Below are positions 15,569 to 24,474 of a DNA stretch of 64,000 bases, piece by piece. The DNA is from Alphaproteobacteria bacterium (GTDB lineage: Bacteria; Pseudomonadota; Alphaproteobacteria; Micropepsales; Micropepsaceae), in assembly GCA_020852655.1 (NCBI GenBank), contig JADZAI010000050.1:1-64000 (forward strand), given 5' to 3'. The notes below the pieces were generated by a model. That model was not told the origin of the DNA, made no database searches, and worked only from the letters and a program-made list of their open reading frames with translations. Position 1 is the stretch's first letter, and each line of letters starts with the position of its first letter. A program made the translations under genes and the position numbers.

Positions 15569-16591
15569 TTGAGCGCAGCAGCCCGCAGCGATGACGCGCG
15601 CGCCGCCGTGACCGGCGACGCGCTGGACCGGCTGATCGCGCTCGTCGCGAAGGACCTGGAGGCGGTGAACGCGACCATCGTCGCACGCATGGATTCGAGC
15701 GTGCCGATGATCCCCGCCCTCGCCGGCCACCTGATCCAGTCGGGCGGGAAGCGGCTGCGGCCGATCCTCACGCTCGCCGCCGCCGGACTCAACGGTTACA
15801 ACGGATCGGACCATATCCGCCTCGCGACGGCGGTGGAGTTCATCCACACCGCGACGCTGCTGCACGACGACGTGGTCGACGATTCCGACATGCGGCGCGG
15901 CAAGCCGGCGGCGCGCATGATCTGGGGCAACCCGGCGAGCGTGCTGGTCGGCGACTTCCTCTATTCGCGCGCCTTCCAGTTGATGGTCGAGACGGGATCG
16001 GTCGACATCCTCGGCGTGCTCGCCAACGCCTCGGCGGTGATCGCCGAGGGCGAGGTGATGCAGCTCCAGGCCTCGAAGAACCTGGAGACGAGCGAAGAGA
16101 CCTATCTGCGCGTGATCGAGGCGAAGACGGCGGCGCTGTTCGCGGCGGCGGCCGAGGTGGGCGCGATGGCGGCCAAGGCGGCGCCCGCCAAGGTGAAGGC
16201 CCTGGCCGATTACGGCCGGGCCGTCGGCGTCGCCTTCCAGCTCGTGGACGACGCGCTCGACTACAGCGCGGCCTCGACGACACTGGGCAAGAATGCCGGC
16301 GACGATTTCCGCGAAGGCAAGATCACGCTGCCGATCATCCTGGCGCATGCGCGCGGGGCGGGCGACGAGCGCGCGTTCTGGAAACGGGTGCTCGGAGAGG
16401 GCCAGCAGCGCGACGAGGATTTCGCCGCGGCGGTCGACCTGCTGAGCCTGCGCGAGGCGATCGAGGACACGCTGGAGCGCGCGCGGTCCTATGTGAAGGC
16501 TGCGAAGGACGCGCTCGCCGTCTTCGACGACGGCCCCCACAAGCAGGCGCTGCTGGCGCTGGCCGAGTTCTGCGTCGAGCGGGCGTACTGA
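15569..16591 (+). CDS. ispB: Polyprenyl diphosphate synthase (octaprenyl type)
   Basis: A 340-residue all-helical trans-prenyltransferase. It has both aspartate-rich motifs, LLHDDVVDDSDMRRG (first DDxxD) and QLVDDALDYSA (second), plus GGKRLRP for substrate binding. It extends FPP with IPP to make the ubiquinone side chain; the chain length cannot be read reliably. The start is TTG at 15569 with AAGG 8 nt upstream. It is divergent from the DUF2007-TrmN6 gene. Confidence 0.9.
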   Translation: MSAAARSDDARAAVTGDALDRLIALVAKDLEAVNATIVARMDSSVPMIPALAGHLIQSGGKRLRPILTLAAAGLNGYNGSDHIRLATAVEFIHTATLLHDDVVDDSDMRRGKPAARMIWGNPASVLVGDFLYSRAFQLMVETGSVDILGVLANASAVIAEGEVMQLQASKNLETSEETYLRVIEAKTAALFAAAAEVGAMAAKAAPAKVKALADYGRAVGVAFQLVDDALDYSAASTTLGKNAGDDFREGKITLPIILAHARGAGDERAFWKRVLGEGQQRDEDFAAAVDLLSLREAIEDTLERARSYVKAAKDALAVFDDGPHKQALLALAEFCVERAY

Positions 16592-16639
16592 AGACGCCGC
16601 GCTTGATTTCGGCGCGCGCTGTCCCAGATCACGCCTCCA

Positions 16640-16703
16640 GGAGGCAACGACCTCCCCCACCATGGGCATGAAGACCGGGACGGCCCGGACCTGAAGGAGG
16701 TCC
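16640..16703 (+). promoter_or_regulatory. Candidate guanidine-II (mini-ykkC) riboswitch
   Basis: Two hairpins lie just ahead of an SMR exporter gene. Hairpin 2 is CCGGG-ACGG-CCCGG (16675-16688), an exact ACGR tetraloop. Hairpin 1 is GGAGG-CAACGA-CCTCC (16640-16655), containing ACGA but with two extra loop bases. A 19-nt linker separates them. A competing hairpin, GGACCT (16687-16692) with AGGTCC (16698-16703), would hide the Shine-Dalgarno sequence and shares two bases with hairpin 2, which gives a simple ON switch. Guanidine-II riboswitches characteristically control guanidinium exporters. Confidence 0.68.
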
Positions 16704-16706
16704 GTC

Positions 16707-17027
16707 ATGGCCTGGCTACTGGTGTTCGCCGCCGGCCTGCTCGAAATCGTGTGGGCGTTTGCGATGAAGCAGTCCGAGGGCTTCACCCGCCCTTTTCCGA
16801 CGATCGTCACCCTCGCTTCGATGATTGTGAGCTTCGGTCTGCTCGCCTGGGCGATGCGGACGCTGCCGCTCGGCACCGCCTACGCGGTGTGGACGGGCAT
16901 CGGCGCGACGGGGGCGTTCGTCGTCGGGCTCGTGGTGCTGCACGAGCCGGCGCATGCGGGACGGCTGATCGCGGCCGCGCTGATCCTCTGCGGCATCGTG
17001 TTGATGAAGCTGTCGACGCCGGCGTGA
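16707..17027 (+). CDS. gdx: SMR-family guanidinium exporter (Gdx/SugE type)
   Basis: A 106-residue protein with four membrane helices, a dual-topology SMR transporter. It has the Gdx signature residues G10, E13, W16, S42 and W62, with E13 as the proton/substrate site, and lacks EmrE-type features. It exports guanidinium in exchange for protons. AAGGAGGT ends 5-6 nt before the ATG. The probable guanidine-II riboswitch directly upstream supports the substrate assignment. Confidence 0.9.
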   Translation: MAWLLVFAAGLLEIVWAFAMKQSEGFTRPFPTIVTLASMIVSFGLLAWAMRTLPLGTAYAVWTGIGATGAFVVGLVVLHEPAHAGRLIAAALILCGIVLMKLSTPA

Positions 17028-17055
17028 GCCATACGCGCAAGGCACCGCATCGCGA

Positions 17056-19134
17056 TCAAGGTGCGGCGGGGATAACGGTGATTTCCCTGTGTTCGCCGAT
17101 GGCGAGGTCGACGTCGGCGGTGGCGGTGGCGGTGGCGCCGTCGCGGGTGACGGTGACGCGGTAGCGGCCGGGCGGCAGCACGATCTCGGCCGGCGTGCGC
17201 TGCACGAGGCCGGCCAGCGACGGCCCCAGGACGCCCACCGCATCGTAGCGGGCGAAGTCGTAGAAGGCGTTGGGCCCGTCCTCGGTGCCGGGCGGCGTGC
17301 CGGCGACGATGAGGCGCGCGGCGTTGAAGTCGATCCGCCGCGCCAGGGGCTCGCCGGCCTTGACCTCGATGTCGACGGAGACGGACACCGTTGCGTTCAG
17401 CGTCGCCACCGTGACGGTGTAAGTGCCGGGCATGAGGTCGAGTTCGGGATTGGCGGCGGGCTGCGCCTCCATGATCGCGGTATCGGGCGCGAGCCCGGCG
17501 ACCTTGCGGGCGATGACGGTCCACATGGTCTCGCGCCAGTCGGTGAAGGGCTCCTCGCCCGGCGCCAGGGCGGCGGAAAGCGAAACGTGCGAGACCGGGA
17601 CGACGATGCGGAGCGTCTCGTCCTGGCCGTCGGCGACATGGACCGGCGACGACACGCTGCCGCCGCCGATCTTCAGCGTCGCGGTGTAGTCGCCCTGCGG
17701 CACGGTGAACTCCGGGCGCGCGGTGCTGGGCCGCTCATAGATGCGGCCGCCGTCGCCGGTGCGCGCGAGAACCCACGAGAGGCCGGCGTTTTCGGTGATC
17801 GGGTCCTTGTCCGGCCCGGTGGCGGCCTCGAGCCTCAGCCGCCCGAGCGCCAGATTGAGCATGACGGCTTCGGACTGCGCGGCGCGGACCTCGAACTCCG
17901 CCGCCGCGGTTTCGCCCTGCGCGGCGACCCGAGCGCGGTAGCGGCCGGGCGCGAGGATCAGCGAGGGCATGGCGAGGCGCGGCAGTTCGACGGCGCCCTG
18001 CCCTTCCAGCGGCTCCAGCGTCCAGGCGATGCCGGCCTCGTCGAGATCGCCGATCGGCTGCGCGCCGCCGGACGGGCTGACCGCGAAGCGCGCCTCGCCG
18101 GCGCGGACAGGGACCGCGATGTCGCGGCCCGGCGCGGCGTCGAGTGTCACCGTGCGGTCGCCCGCCGCGTTGGCGACGGCGACGGACGCAGTGTAAGCGC
18201 CCTCGGTCAGCTCAAGCTGCACGCCGCGGCCGGTGCCGCGATAGACATAGTCGCCGCCATCGGCCGATTTGACGGTCCATTCGACCGGCAGGTCGAGCGG
18301 CGGACCGTTCTCGCCGAGGACCGCGACGAAGGAGACGGCGAAGGGCTGCGGCGCCGGCGGCGGCTGGAGCGCGGGCAGCGCCAGCGCGGGCAGCGACGGG
18401 AGGGCGAGCGGCGGCATCGGGACCAGCGGCCCCGGTTCCGGCTCGGCCGGGGGCGGCGGAGGTGGAGGGGGCGGCGCAGGTTCGACAGGCGGCGGGGTCT
18501 CGACGGCGGCGACCCGGGCGGCCTGCAAGGCGGCGGTCAGCGCCGCGGCCCCGTCGGCGGCGTAATAGACCCCGCCGCCCTTCTCGGCGATGCAGCGGAG
18601 CTGTGCGGTCTCGGCGTCGTTGACGCCGAAGCCGACGACGAAGATCCGGACACGGACATTTGCCGCATGCAGCGCTTCCGCCGCGGCGCAAGGGTCAGGG
18701 GCGCAGGTTTCGAGCCCGTCGGAGACGAGGACGATGTTGCCGCCGCCCGCCGGGGCGAGGATGGCGGCGGCGTGGCCAAGCGAATCGGTCAGCGGGGTCT
18801 TGCCGCGCGCCTTCAGCGTGCGCAGCCTTGCCGTGGCGGCGGCGCGGTCGAGCGCGCCGAGCGGCACGATGGTCTCGATGTCCTTGCAGTCGGCGGTACG
18901 GCGATGGCCGTAGGCGACGACGGCGAGCGGGGTGCCCTCGGGCCAGCCGGCGAACATCGCGTCGATCGCGGTCCGCGCGGCGTCGAGCTTGGTCGCGGCG
19001 CCCATCCGGGCCGCCATGCTGCCGGAGGAATCGACGACGAGCACCACGGGGTCGCGCGCGCTCTCCGCGTGGGCCGCGCCCAAAAGCAGGAGCGCCGCGA
19101 TCCAGCGAAGCAGGAATGCCATGTGCCTGACCAT
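17056..19134 (-). CDS. Secreted von Willebrand factor A domain protein with Ig-like repeats
   Basis: A protein of about 692 residues. A signal peptide (FLLRWIAALLLLGAAHA) is followed by a VWA domain (about 30-210) with an intact metal site (VDSSGSM, TPLTDS, SDGLE), a Pro-rich hinge, and five beta-sandwich-like repeats. Each repeat carries a turn of the form PGxYxxxV (TEGAYTASV, APGRYRARV, PQGDYTATL, MPGTYTVTV, PPGRYRVTV). Adhesion or periplasmic protein binding is inferred. The start is uncertain: ATG at 19134 or 19122 both keep the signal peptide, and neither has a strong ribosome site. Confidence 0.8.
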   Translation of the reverse strand: MVRHMAFLLRWIAALLLLGAAHAESARDPVVLVVDSSGSMAARMGAATKLDAARTAIDAMFAGWPEGTPLAVVAYGHRRTADCKDIETIVPLGALDRAAATARLRTLKARGKTPLTDSLGHAAAILAPAGGGNIVLVSDGLETCAPDPCAAAEALHAANVRVRIFVVGFGVNDAETAQLRCIAEKGGGVYYAADGAAALTAALQAARVAAVETPPPVEPAPPPPPPPPPAEPEPGPLVPMPPLALPSLPALALPALQPPPAPQPFAVSFVAVLGENGPPLDLPVEWTVKSADGGDYVYRGTGRGVQLELTEGAYTASVAVANAAGDRTVTLDAAPGRDIAVPVRAGEARFAVSPSGGAQPIGDLDEAGIAWTLEPLEGQGAVELPRLAMPSLILAPGRYRARVAAQGETAAAEFEVRAAQSEAVMLNLALGRLRLEAATGPDKDPITENAGLSWVLARTGDGGRIYERPSTARPEFTVPQGDYTATLKIGGGSVSSPVHVADGQDETLRIVVPVSHVSLSAALAPGEEPFTDWRETMWTVIARKVAGLAPDTAIMEAQPAANPELDLMPGTYTVTVATLNATVSVSVDIEVKAGEPLARRIDFNAARLIVAGTPPGTEDGPNAFYDFARYDAVGVLGPSLAGLVQRTPAEIVLPPGRYRVTVTRDGATATATADVDLAIGEHREITVIPAAP

Positions 19135-19209
19135 CGTGGCGGCAGCATGCGGTCGAAGCCCACGCGAATCCACCGTCATCGCGACCCACGCCGGCGGGCG
19201 GGGGCGGCG

Positions 19210-20082
19210 TCAGCAGTCGAGCTTGGTTGCGCTGACCCACCAGTGGGTGCGGGCGCGCTTGATGGCGACGGCGGCGTTCTGGGCCGCCAGGGCGTCCGGG
19301 AAGAGCGCGAAACAGGTGGCGCCGGAACCCGACATGCGGGCGAGGAGCGCGCCCTGCGCCTTCAGGGCGGCGAGCACTTCGCCGATGGCGGGGACGAGGC
19401 TCAGCGCCGGGCCTTCGAGATCGTTGCCGCTGGCGGCGAGGATGGCGGCGAGATGGCCGGCGTCGACGATGCGGGTGGGCAGCGGCGCCGGGCCGACGCC
19501 GCGGCGCGTGTCGAGACGCGCGAAGACATCCGGCGTCGCCAGCGCCACGCCGGGGTTCACCAGGACGACGGGGATCGCCGGCATGTCCGGTCCGGGCTGG
19601 ATCGCCTCGCCGCGTCCGCTGACCACCGCCGAGCGGTTATAGACGCAGACCGGCACGTCGGAGCCGAGCGACGCGGCGATCTCGATCAGGCGATGGCCGT
19701 CGAGCTGCATGCCCCAGAGTTCGTTCATGAGGTGCAGCGTCGCCGCCGCATCGGCCGAGCCGCCGCCGACGCCCGAGGCGACGGGCAGCGACTTGGTCAG
19801 GCGCAGCATCGCGCCCTGCGGCGGGCGGCTCGATTCGGCCTGCATCGCGTAGGCCGCGGCGAGGACGAGATTGTCGCTGCCGAGCGGCACGGTGTGGCCG
19901 AAGGCGCCGTCGACGGCGAGTTCGATCTCGGCATGCGCCGGGTCCGCCACGACCTTGTCGCCGATGGCGGTGAAGACGACCCAGCTCAGCAGTGCGTGAT
20001 AGCCGTCGGAACGCCGCGTGCCGCAGTGAAGGAAGAGGTTGATCTTGGCGCGGGCAAGCGCTTCGAGGCGGTCGGGCGTCAC
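19210..20082 (-). CDS. ispE: 4-diphosphocytidyl-2-C-methyl-D-erythritol kinase
   Basis: A 290-residue GHMP kinase of the MEP isoprenoid pathway. It has ARAKINLFLHCGTRRSDGYH at the N-terminus, ATP-binding PVASGVGGGSADAA and the C-terminal MSGSGATCFALF. It phosphorylates the 2-hydroxyl of CDP-methylerythritol. The start is GTG at 20082, overlapping the TGA of the upstream TPR gene as GTGA, so translation is probably coupled. Confidence 0.95.
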   Translation of the reverse strand: MTPDRLEALARAKINLFLHCGTRRSDGYHALLSWVVFTAIGDKVVADPAHAEIELAVDGAFGHTVPLGSDNLVLAAAYAMQAESSRPPQGAMLRLTKSLPVASGVGGGSADAAATLHLMNELWGMQLDGHRLIEIAASLGSDVPVCVYNRSAVVSGRGEAIQPGPDMPAIPVVLVNPGVALATPDVFARLDTRRGVGPAPLPTRIVDAGHLAAILAASGNDLEGPALSLVPAIGEVLAALKAQGALLARMSGSGATCFALFPDALAAQNAAVAIKRARTHWWVSATKLDC

Positions 20083-21842
20083 GGCTGAACGTTCACCGGC
20101 GGGCCGGAGTCGGCCTGGCGGCGTTCGAGCGCCTCGCCCGCCGGGAGGCCGTCATGCAGCTTGGCCTGGAGGATCGGGACGCGGCCGGGCTCGGGCTTCA
20201 GCTTGAGCGCATGGCCCCAGAGGAATTGCGCCTCGCGGATGCGGCCGGTCTTCCAATAGGCGTCGCCGAGATGTTCGTAGACCGCCGGCTCATGCGGCGA
20301 GAACTGGATCGCCTGCTCCAGCACCTGCACGGCCTTGTCGTACTGGCCGAGGCGGTAATAGGCCCAGCCGAGGCTGTCGATGATGTAGCCGTCGTCGGGG
20401 CGCTGATCGACCGCGCGCTGGAGCATGGCGAGGGCCTGGTCGATATTCTCGCCGCGCTCGATCCAGGAATAGGCGAGATAGTTCATCACCAGCGGCTGGT
20501 CGGGCGAGAGCTCCAGTGCCTTCCGGAAATCCGTCTCGGCGGCCGGCCAGTTGCCCGACTGATGCAGCGCGATGCCGCGCGCATAGAAGAGCGGCCAGTC
20601 CTCGGAGGTGGTGTCGCGGCCGAGGCGCGCGATGGCGCGGGTGTAAGCCTCGGCGGCCTCGGGCCAGCGCTCGCGGACGCGGTAGACGTCGCCCAGCGCG
20701 CTGGCGGCGAGGCTGCCTTCGGCCTCGTCGCGCTCCAGCCGGCTGAGCAGCGCAATGGCCTCGTCGGTGCGGTCGGACTTGTCGAGCAGGTCGGCGGCGG
20801 AGACCTGGGCGGTGACGTAGAAGGGCGAGGTGCGCGGGACGGCGCGATAGGCGAGGATCGCGTCCTCGGTCAGCTTGGCGCGTTCGAGAGCGCCGGCGAG
20901 GAAGGTGAGCGCGCCGTCGTTCTGGGGATCGAGATAGAGCGCGAGACGGAGATAGACGATCGCCGCGTCCTGGACGTCGCCGTCGCCGACCGCGCTGGCG
21001 ATGCCGTAGAAGCCCTCGGCGGCGCCCTGCTGCGGCGTCGCCAGGCGGCGCGTCACGGGCTGGTTGGCGCGCAGCCTGGCGAGGGCCGAGAGGGCGACCG
21101 GATTGCCGGGGTTCGAGTCGAGGAAGCGCTTGAGGACGCCTGCGGCAGCATCGCCGCGCGACGTCGCCTGGAGCCAGGCGGCATAGGCAAGCGCCACGGT
21201 GAGGCTCTTGCCGCCGGTCGCCGCATCGGCGGCCTGGTAGGCGGCATCGGCGGAGGCGGAATCGCCGAGCGCCTCTTCCAGGCGGGCGCGATGATAGGTG
21301 AGGAAGACGTCCGTGCCCGGAGCGCCCGATGGCTTCAGCAGCGCCCGCGCCGTCGCCGCATCGCCCTGGCCGAGGGCGGTCCAGGCGAGGACCAGCGCGG
21401 CGATCAGGTCGGGATCGCCGGGGGGGTGGCTGGCGGTGAAGAAGGCCTTGGCCTGATCGTACTGGCCCGCCTTCAGCGCGAAGACGCCCTGGATCAGCGG
21501 CGCGAGGTCCGAGACCGGGTTGGCGGCGGCAACGCGCGGCGCGAGCTTCGCGGCCTGGTCCATGTCGCCGGCGGCCACCGAGAAGACGAAGGCCCGTTCG
21601 AGCAGCGTGAGGTTCGTCGGATCGGCGGCGAGCGCCGCCTGGTAGCGCGCCGCGGCGACCCGCGCGTCGCGCGTGTTGCCGGCATAGGTCGCGACCAGGA
21701 AGTCGCCATAGAGACTGCCGCCCGAGCGCGTGTCGTCGCTTTCGACGCGCGGCTGGAATTTGGGGCCGGTGGCGCAGGCACCAAGCGCCGGAGCACTGAG
21801 GGCGGCCAGGATACCGAGAACGAGGAACCGCCTGAGACGCAC
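20079..21842 (-). CDS. TPR-repeat lipoprotein
   Basis: A 587-residue protein with a lipoprotein signal (FLVLGILAALSAPALGAC, lipobox LGAC, Cys at about 23) and many TPR motifs, clearest in the C-terminal half (PAAETDFRKALELSPDQPL, YIIDSLGWAYYRLGQYDKAV, PAVYEHLGDAYWKTGRI). It probably scaffolds proteins at the periplasmic membrane face. The start is GTG at 21842 with TAGGCGG upstream; in-frame starts further upstream would break the lipoprotein signal. It lies between ETF-QO and ispE, which it overlaps by four bases. Confidence 0.87.
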   Translation of the reverse strand: MRLRRFLVLGILAALSAPALGACATGPKFQPRVESDDTRSGGSLYGDFLVATYAGNTRDARVAAARYQAALAADPTNLTLLERAFVFSVAAGDMDQAAKLAPRVAAANPVSDLAPLIQGVFALKAGQYDQAKAFFTASHPPGDPDLIAALVLAWTALGQGDAATARALLKPSGAPGTDVFLTYHRARLEEALGDSASADAAYQAADAATGGKSLTVALAYAAWLQATSRGDAAAGVLKRFLDSNPGNPVALSALARLRANQPVTRRLATPQQGAAEGFYGIASAVGDGDVQDAAIVYLRLALYLDPQNDGALTFLAGALERAKLTEDAILAYRAVPRTSPFYVTAQVSAADLLDKSDRTDEAIALLSRLERDEAEGSLAASALGDVYRVRERWPEAAEAYTRAIARLGRDTTSEDWPLFYARGIALHQSGNWPAAETDFRKALELSPDQPLVMNYLAYSWIERGENIDQALAMLQRAVDQRPDDGYIIDSLGWAYYRLGQYDKAVQVLEQAIQFSPHEPAVYEHLGDAYWKTGRIREAQFLWGHALKLKPEPGRVPILQAKLHDGLPAGEALERRQADSGPPVNVQP

Positions 21843-21852
21843 GCTTTTCCGC

Positions 21853-23511
21853 CTACATATTCGGGTAATTCGGCCCGCCGCCACCTTCCGGAACCGTCCA
21901 GACGATGTTCTGCGCAGGGTCCTTAATATCGCATGTTTTGCAGTGCACGCAGTTCTGCGCATTTATCACAAATCGCGGATTGGAGCCGTCGTCGTTGCGC
22001 ATGACCTCGTAGACCCCGGCCGGGCAATAGCGCTGCGCCGGCTCGGCGTAGAGCGGCAGGTTCTGCTGGATGGGGACCGAGGGGTCCTTCAGCTTCAGGT
22101 GCGCGGGCTGGTCTTCCTCGTGGTTGGTGTTGGAGAGGAATACCGAGGAGAGCTTGTCGAAGCTGATGACGCCGTCGGGCCGGGGATAGGCGATCGGCTT
22201 GCTGTCCTTGGCGAGCCGCAGCGTCGCGTAGTCGGCCTTCTTGTGCTTCAGCGTGCCGAACAGCGAGAAGCCGAACAGCGAGTTCATCCACATGTCGATG
22301 CCGCCGAGCGGGACGCCGATATAGGTGCCGAAGCGCGACCAGAGCGGCTTCACGTTGCGCACCAGCCAGAGATCCTTCCACGCCCAGCTGTTGCGGAAGG
22401 CTTGCGGATAGGCCGTGAGCTCGTCGCCCTGGCGGCCGGCCTGGAGCGCCGCGAAGGCCGCTTCCGCCGCCAGCATGCCGGTCTTCATGGCGTTGTGGCT
22501 GCCCTTGATGCGGGGCACGTTCACGAAGCCCGCCGAACAGCCGATGAGCGCGCCGCCGGGGAAGGTGAGCTTGGGGATCGACTGGAGGCCGCCTTCGGTG
22601 ATGGCGCGCGCGCCATAGGCGATGCGCTTGCCGCCTTCGAGATATTTCCGGATCGCCGGATGGGTCTTCATCCGCTGGAATTCGTCGAACGGCGAGAGAT
22701 AGGGGTTCTTGTAGTTGAGGTGGATGACGAAGCCGATCGCGATGAGCCCGCCGGTCATGTGGTACATGAAGGTGCCGCCGCCGGTTTCGGCCTTCAGCGG
22801 CCAGCCGAAGGAGTGGAACACCATTCCTTCCTTGTGCCGGGCGGGGTCGGCCTGCCACAGCTCCTTGATGCCGATGCCGAATTTCTGCGGCTCGGTCTTG
22901 TCGCAGAGATTGAACTTCGCCTGGATCATCTTGGCGAGGCTGCCGCGGACGCCCTCGGCGATGAGCGTGTATTTGGCGTGCAGCTCCATGCCCGGCGTGT
23001 AGCGGTCGGTATGCTCGCCGTCCTTGCCGATGCCCATGTCGCCGGTGGCGACGCCCTTCACCGCGCCGGTCTCGTCGTAGAGCACCTCGGCGGCGGCGAA
23101 GCCGGGATAGATCTCGACGCCGAGTTCTTCGGCCTGGGTCGCGAGCCAGCGGCAGACATTGCCGAGGCTGACGATGTAGTTGCCGTGATTGTTCATCAGC
23201 GGCGGCATGAGGAAGTTCGGCAGGCGGATGCCGCCGGCCGGACCGAGGATGTGGAACTGGTCGTCCCTGACCGGGGTGTCGAGCGGCGCGCCCTTTTCCT
23301 TCCAGTCGGGGATCAGCTCGTTCAGCGCCTTGGGGTCGATGACCGCACCGGAGAGGATGTGGGCGCCGACCTCGGAGCCCTTCTCCACCACGCAGACCGA
23401 AACCTCGCTGCCCGCCTCGGCGGCGAGCTGCTTCAGGCGGATCGCGGCGCTGAGCCCGGCCGGCCCCGCGCCCACGATCACAACGTCATATTCCATCGAC
23501 TCGCGCGACAT
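21853..23511 (-). CDS. Electron transfer flavoprotein-ubiquinone oxidoreductase
   Basis: A 552-residue FAD and 4Fe-4S protein. It has an N-terminal dinucleotide-binding motif (VIVGAGPAGLS, residues 11-21), GCSAGFVNVPRIKGSHNAM for FAD, and a C-terminal ferredoxin-like segment with CPAGVYE and NCVHCKTCDIKDP for the cluster. It passes electrons from ETF, fed by acyl-CoA and other dehydrogenases, to ubiquinone at the inner membrane. It lies 10 bp upstream of the TPR gene and is likely cotranscribed with TPR-ispE. An acyl-CoA dehydrogenase at 32626-33855 could feed it. Confidence 0.95.
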   Translation of the reverse strand: MSRESMEYDVVIVGAGPAGLSAAIRLKQLAAEAGSEVSVCVVEKGSEVGAHILSGAVIDPKALNELIPDWKEKGAPLDTPVRDDQFHILGPAGGIRLPNFLMPPLMNNHGNYIVSLGNVCRWLATQAEELGVEIYPGFAAAEVLYDETGAVKGVATGDMGIGKDGEHTDRYTPGMELHAKYTLIAEGVRGSLAKMIQAKFNLCDKTEPQKFGIGIKELWQADPARHKEGMVFHSFGWPLKAETGGGTFMYHMTGGLIAIGFVIHLNYKNPYLSPFDEFQRMKTHPAIRKYLEGGKRIAYGARAITEGGLQSIPKLTFPGGALIGCSAGFVNVPRIKGSHNAMKTGMLAAEAAFAALQAGRQGDELTAYPQAFRNSWAWKDLWLVRNVKPLWSRFGTYIGVPLGGIDMWMNSLFGFSLFGTLKHKKADYATLRLAKDSKPIAYPRPDGVISFDKLSSVFLSNTNHEEDQPAHLKLKDPSVPIQQNLPLYAEPAQRYCPAGVYEVMRNDDGSNPRFVINAQNCVHCKTCDIKDPAQNIVWTVPEGGGGPNYPNM

Positions 23512-23692
23512 GCCCGACCTCTAGACCTCAAGCTGCGCCGATTTTGGGGCGCTTGCGCCTGCTTTTGGCGGGGCGGGACGCGGGGGTCAATGGCGCCGGG
23601 CGCAGTGGCGTGCACGGAGCGGCGTTCAAGACGGCACGCGCCGCACGACGCCGCCGGGCGAAATCATCGCGCGGGTCCTTGCAGGGACGGCA

Positions 23693-24115
23693 TCAAAGAC
23701 ATTGAACGGGCACACCGAAGCGCTCGGCATAAGCAGCCTGTCCGCGGTCCGCCGTAATCAGTGTGTCGGCCCGACGCGCTGCAAGCGCGATGTATGCGCA
23801 GTCATATATGTTGAACGAATGCGGCAGGCCCAGACGCGCAGCCCCCAGCGAAAAGCGCCCGGCCGTACTTGCCAAATCCCTATCCAGAGGGACGATGTCC
23901 GCAACGCGCGCTATCAGCGGGATTGCGTCATCCAATTGGGATGCAGCCGCTCGCCCGCGCTGTATCAGCTTCGCCACGGCGTAGTGCGCTTCGATCAGAA
24001 CGATTGCTGGCGCTACATACGTATTCGGCACGGCGCGCAACAATGTTCGGGCAGACGTGCTGGCAGTCTGATCGACAACCCACGCAACGGCAACGGACGC
24101 ATCGACGACCGGCAT
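23693..24115 (-). CDS. VapC-like PIN-domain toxin
   Basis: A 140-residue PIN nuclease. Acidic residues fit the active site: VVDASVAVAW (Asp near the N-terminus), LIEAHYAV (Glu), NIYDCAYIALA and LITADRG (C-terminal Asp residues). VapC toxins cleave specific RNAs. The ATG overlaps the antitoxin stop as ATGA. Base composition is somewhat lower in GC than the flanking ETF-QO and udg genes, consistent with a mobile module. Confidence 0.88.
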   Translation of the reverse strand: MPVVDASVAVAWVVDQTASTSARTLLRAVPNTYVAPAIVLIEAHYAVAKLIQRGRAAASQLDDAIPLIARVADIVPLDRDLASTAGRFSLGAARLGLPHSFNIYDCAYIALAARRADTLITADRGQAAYAERFGVPVQCL

Positions 24116-24384
24116 CAGTCGTCGTCCTCGTACCCTTTGTCCCGGAACTCCCGGATGAGGGCCGCCGTGTCGATCGGCGGGCCCGCCGGAGTCATGGCGC
24201 GAAGCTGATCCATGCGCGCCAAAGCCTCTTCATACGTCATCCGCCGGGGCGGCGGCGCCAAGATAGCTTCGCGCATCAGAATACGGCGCGCCAACGCCTC
24301 GGCGCTCACCCCTTCCTGCCTGGCGCGCTCCTTGAGTTTCGCGATCAACTCGTCCGGGATGGCACGAACCAGCATCTGGCCCAT
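24115..24384 (-). CDS. Antitoxin of the VapBC/FitAB type (ribbon-helix-helix)
   Basis: An 89-residue protein. The N-terminal LVRAIPDELIAKLKERARQE is a ribbon-helix-helix DNA-binding segment like FitA, and the C-terminal tail (IREFRDKGYEDDD) would wrap the toxin. It is first in the two-gene operon and overlaps vapC by four bases. AAGGAGG lies ahead of the ATG. Palindromes overlapping this site (24395-24411) are suitable for autorepression by the toxin-antitoxin complex. Confidence 0.85.
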   Translation of the reverse strand: MGQMLVRAIPDELIAKLKERARQEGVSAEALARRILMREAILAPPPRRMTYEEALARMDQLRAMTPAGPPIDTAALIREFRDKGYEDDD

Positions 24385-24394
24385 GACGGCCTCC

Positions 24395-24411
24395 TTGATA
24401 TCAAGTTGATA
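24395..24411 (-). promoter_or_regulatory. Candidate operator of the vapBC module
   Basis: Two overlapping perfect palindromes, TTGATATCAA (24395-24404) and TATCAA-G-TTGATA (24399-24411), directly upstream of the antitoxin ribosome site. Position and symmetry fit RHH antitoxin autoregulation. Confidence 0.55.
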
Positions 24412-24474
24412 GCATTCTCCTAGAGGATCAGCAAGGCGGATGCCGTGAGGCCGCAGATTCGCTAAGTTTGCCGC

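Noticed and set aside
16630-16660. Simple terminator of the polyprenyl synthetase gene instead of riboswitch hairpin 1
   Set aside because: GCCTCC/GGAGGC can also pair here, but there is no T-run, and the ACGA-containing loop plus the exact second ACGG hairpin before a Gdx gene fit the riboswitch better. The alternative pairing is not excluded.
17089-20088. 999-codon plus-strand ORF over the VWA and ispE genes
   Set aside because: It spans two real opposite-strand genes and has shadow-type composition with no domain signal.
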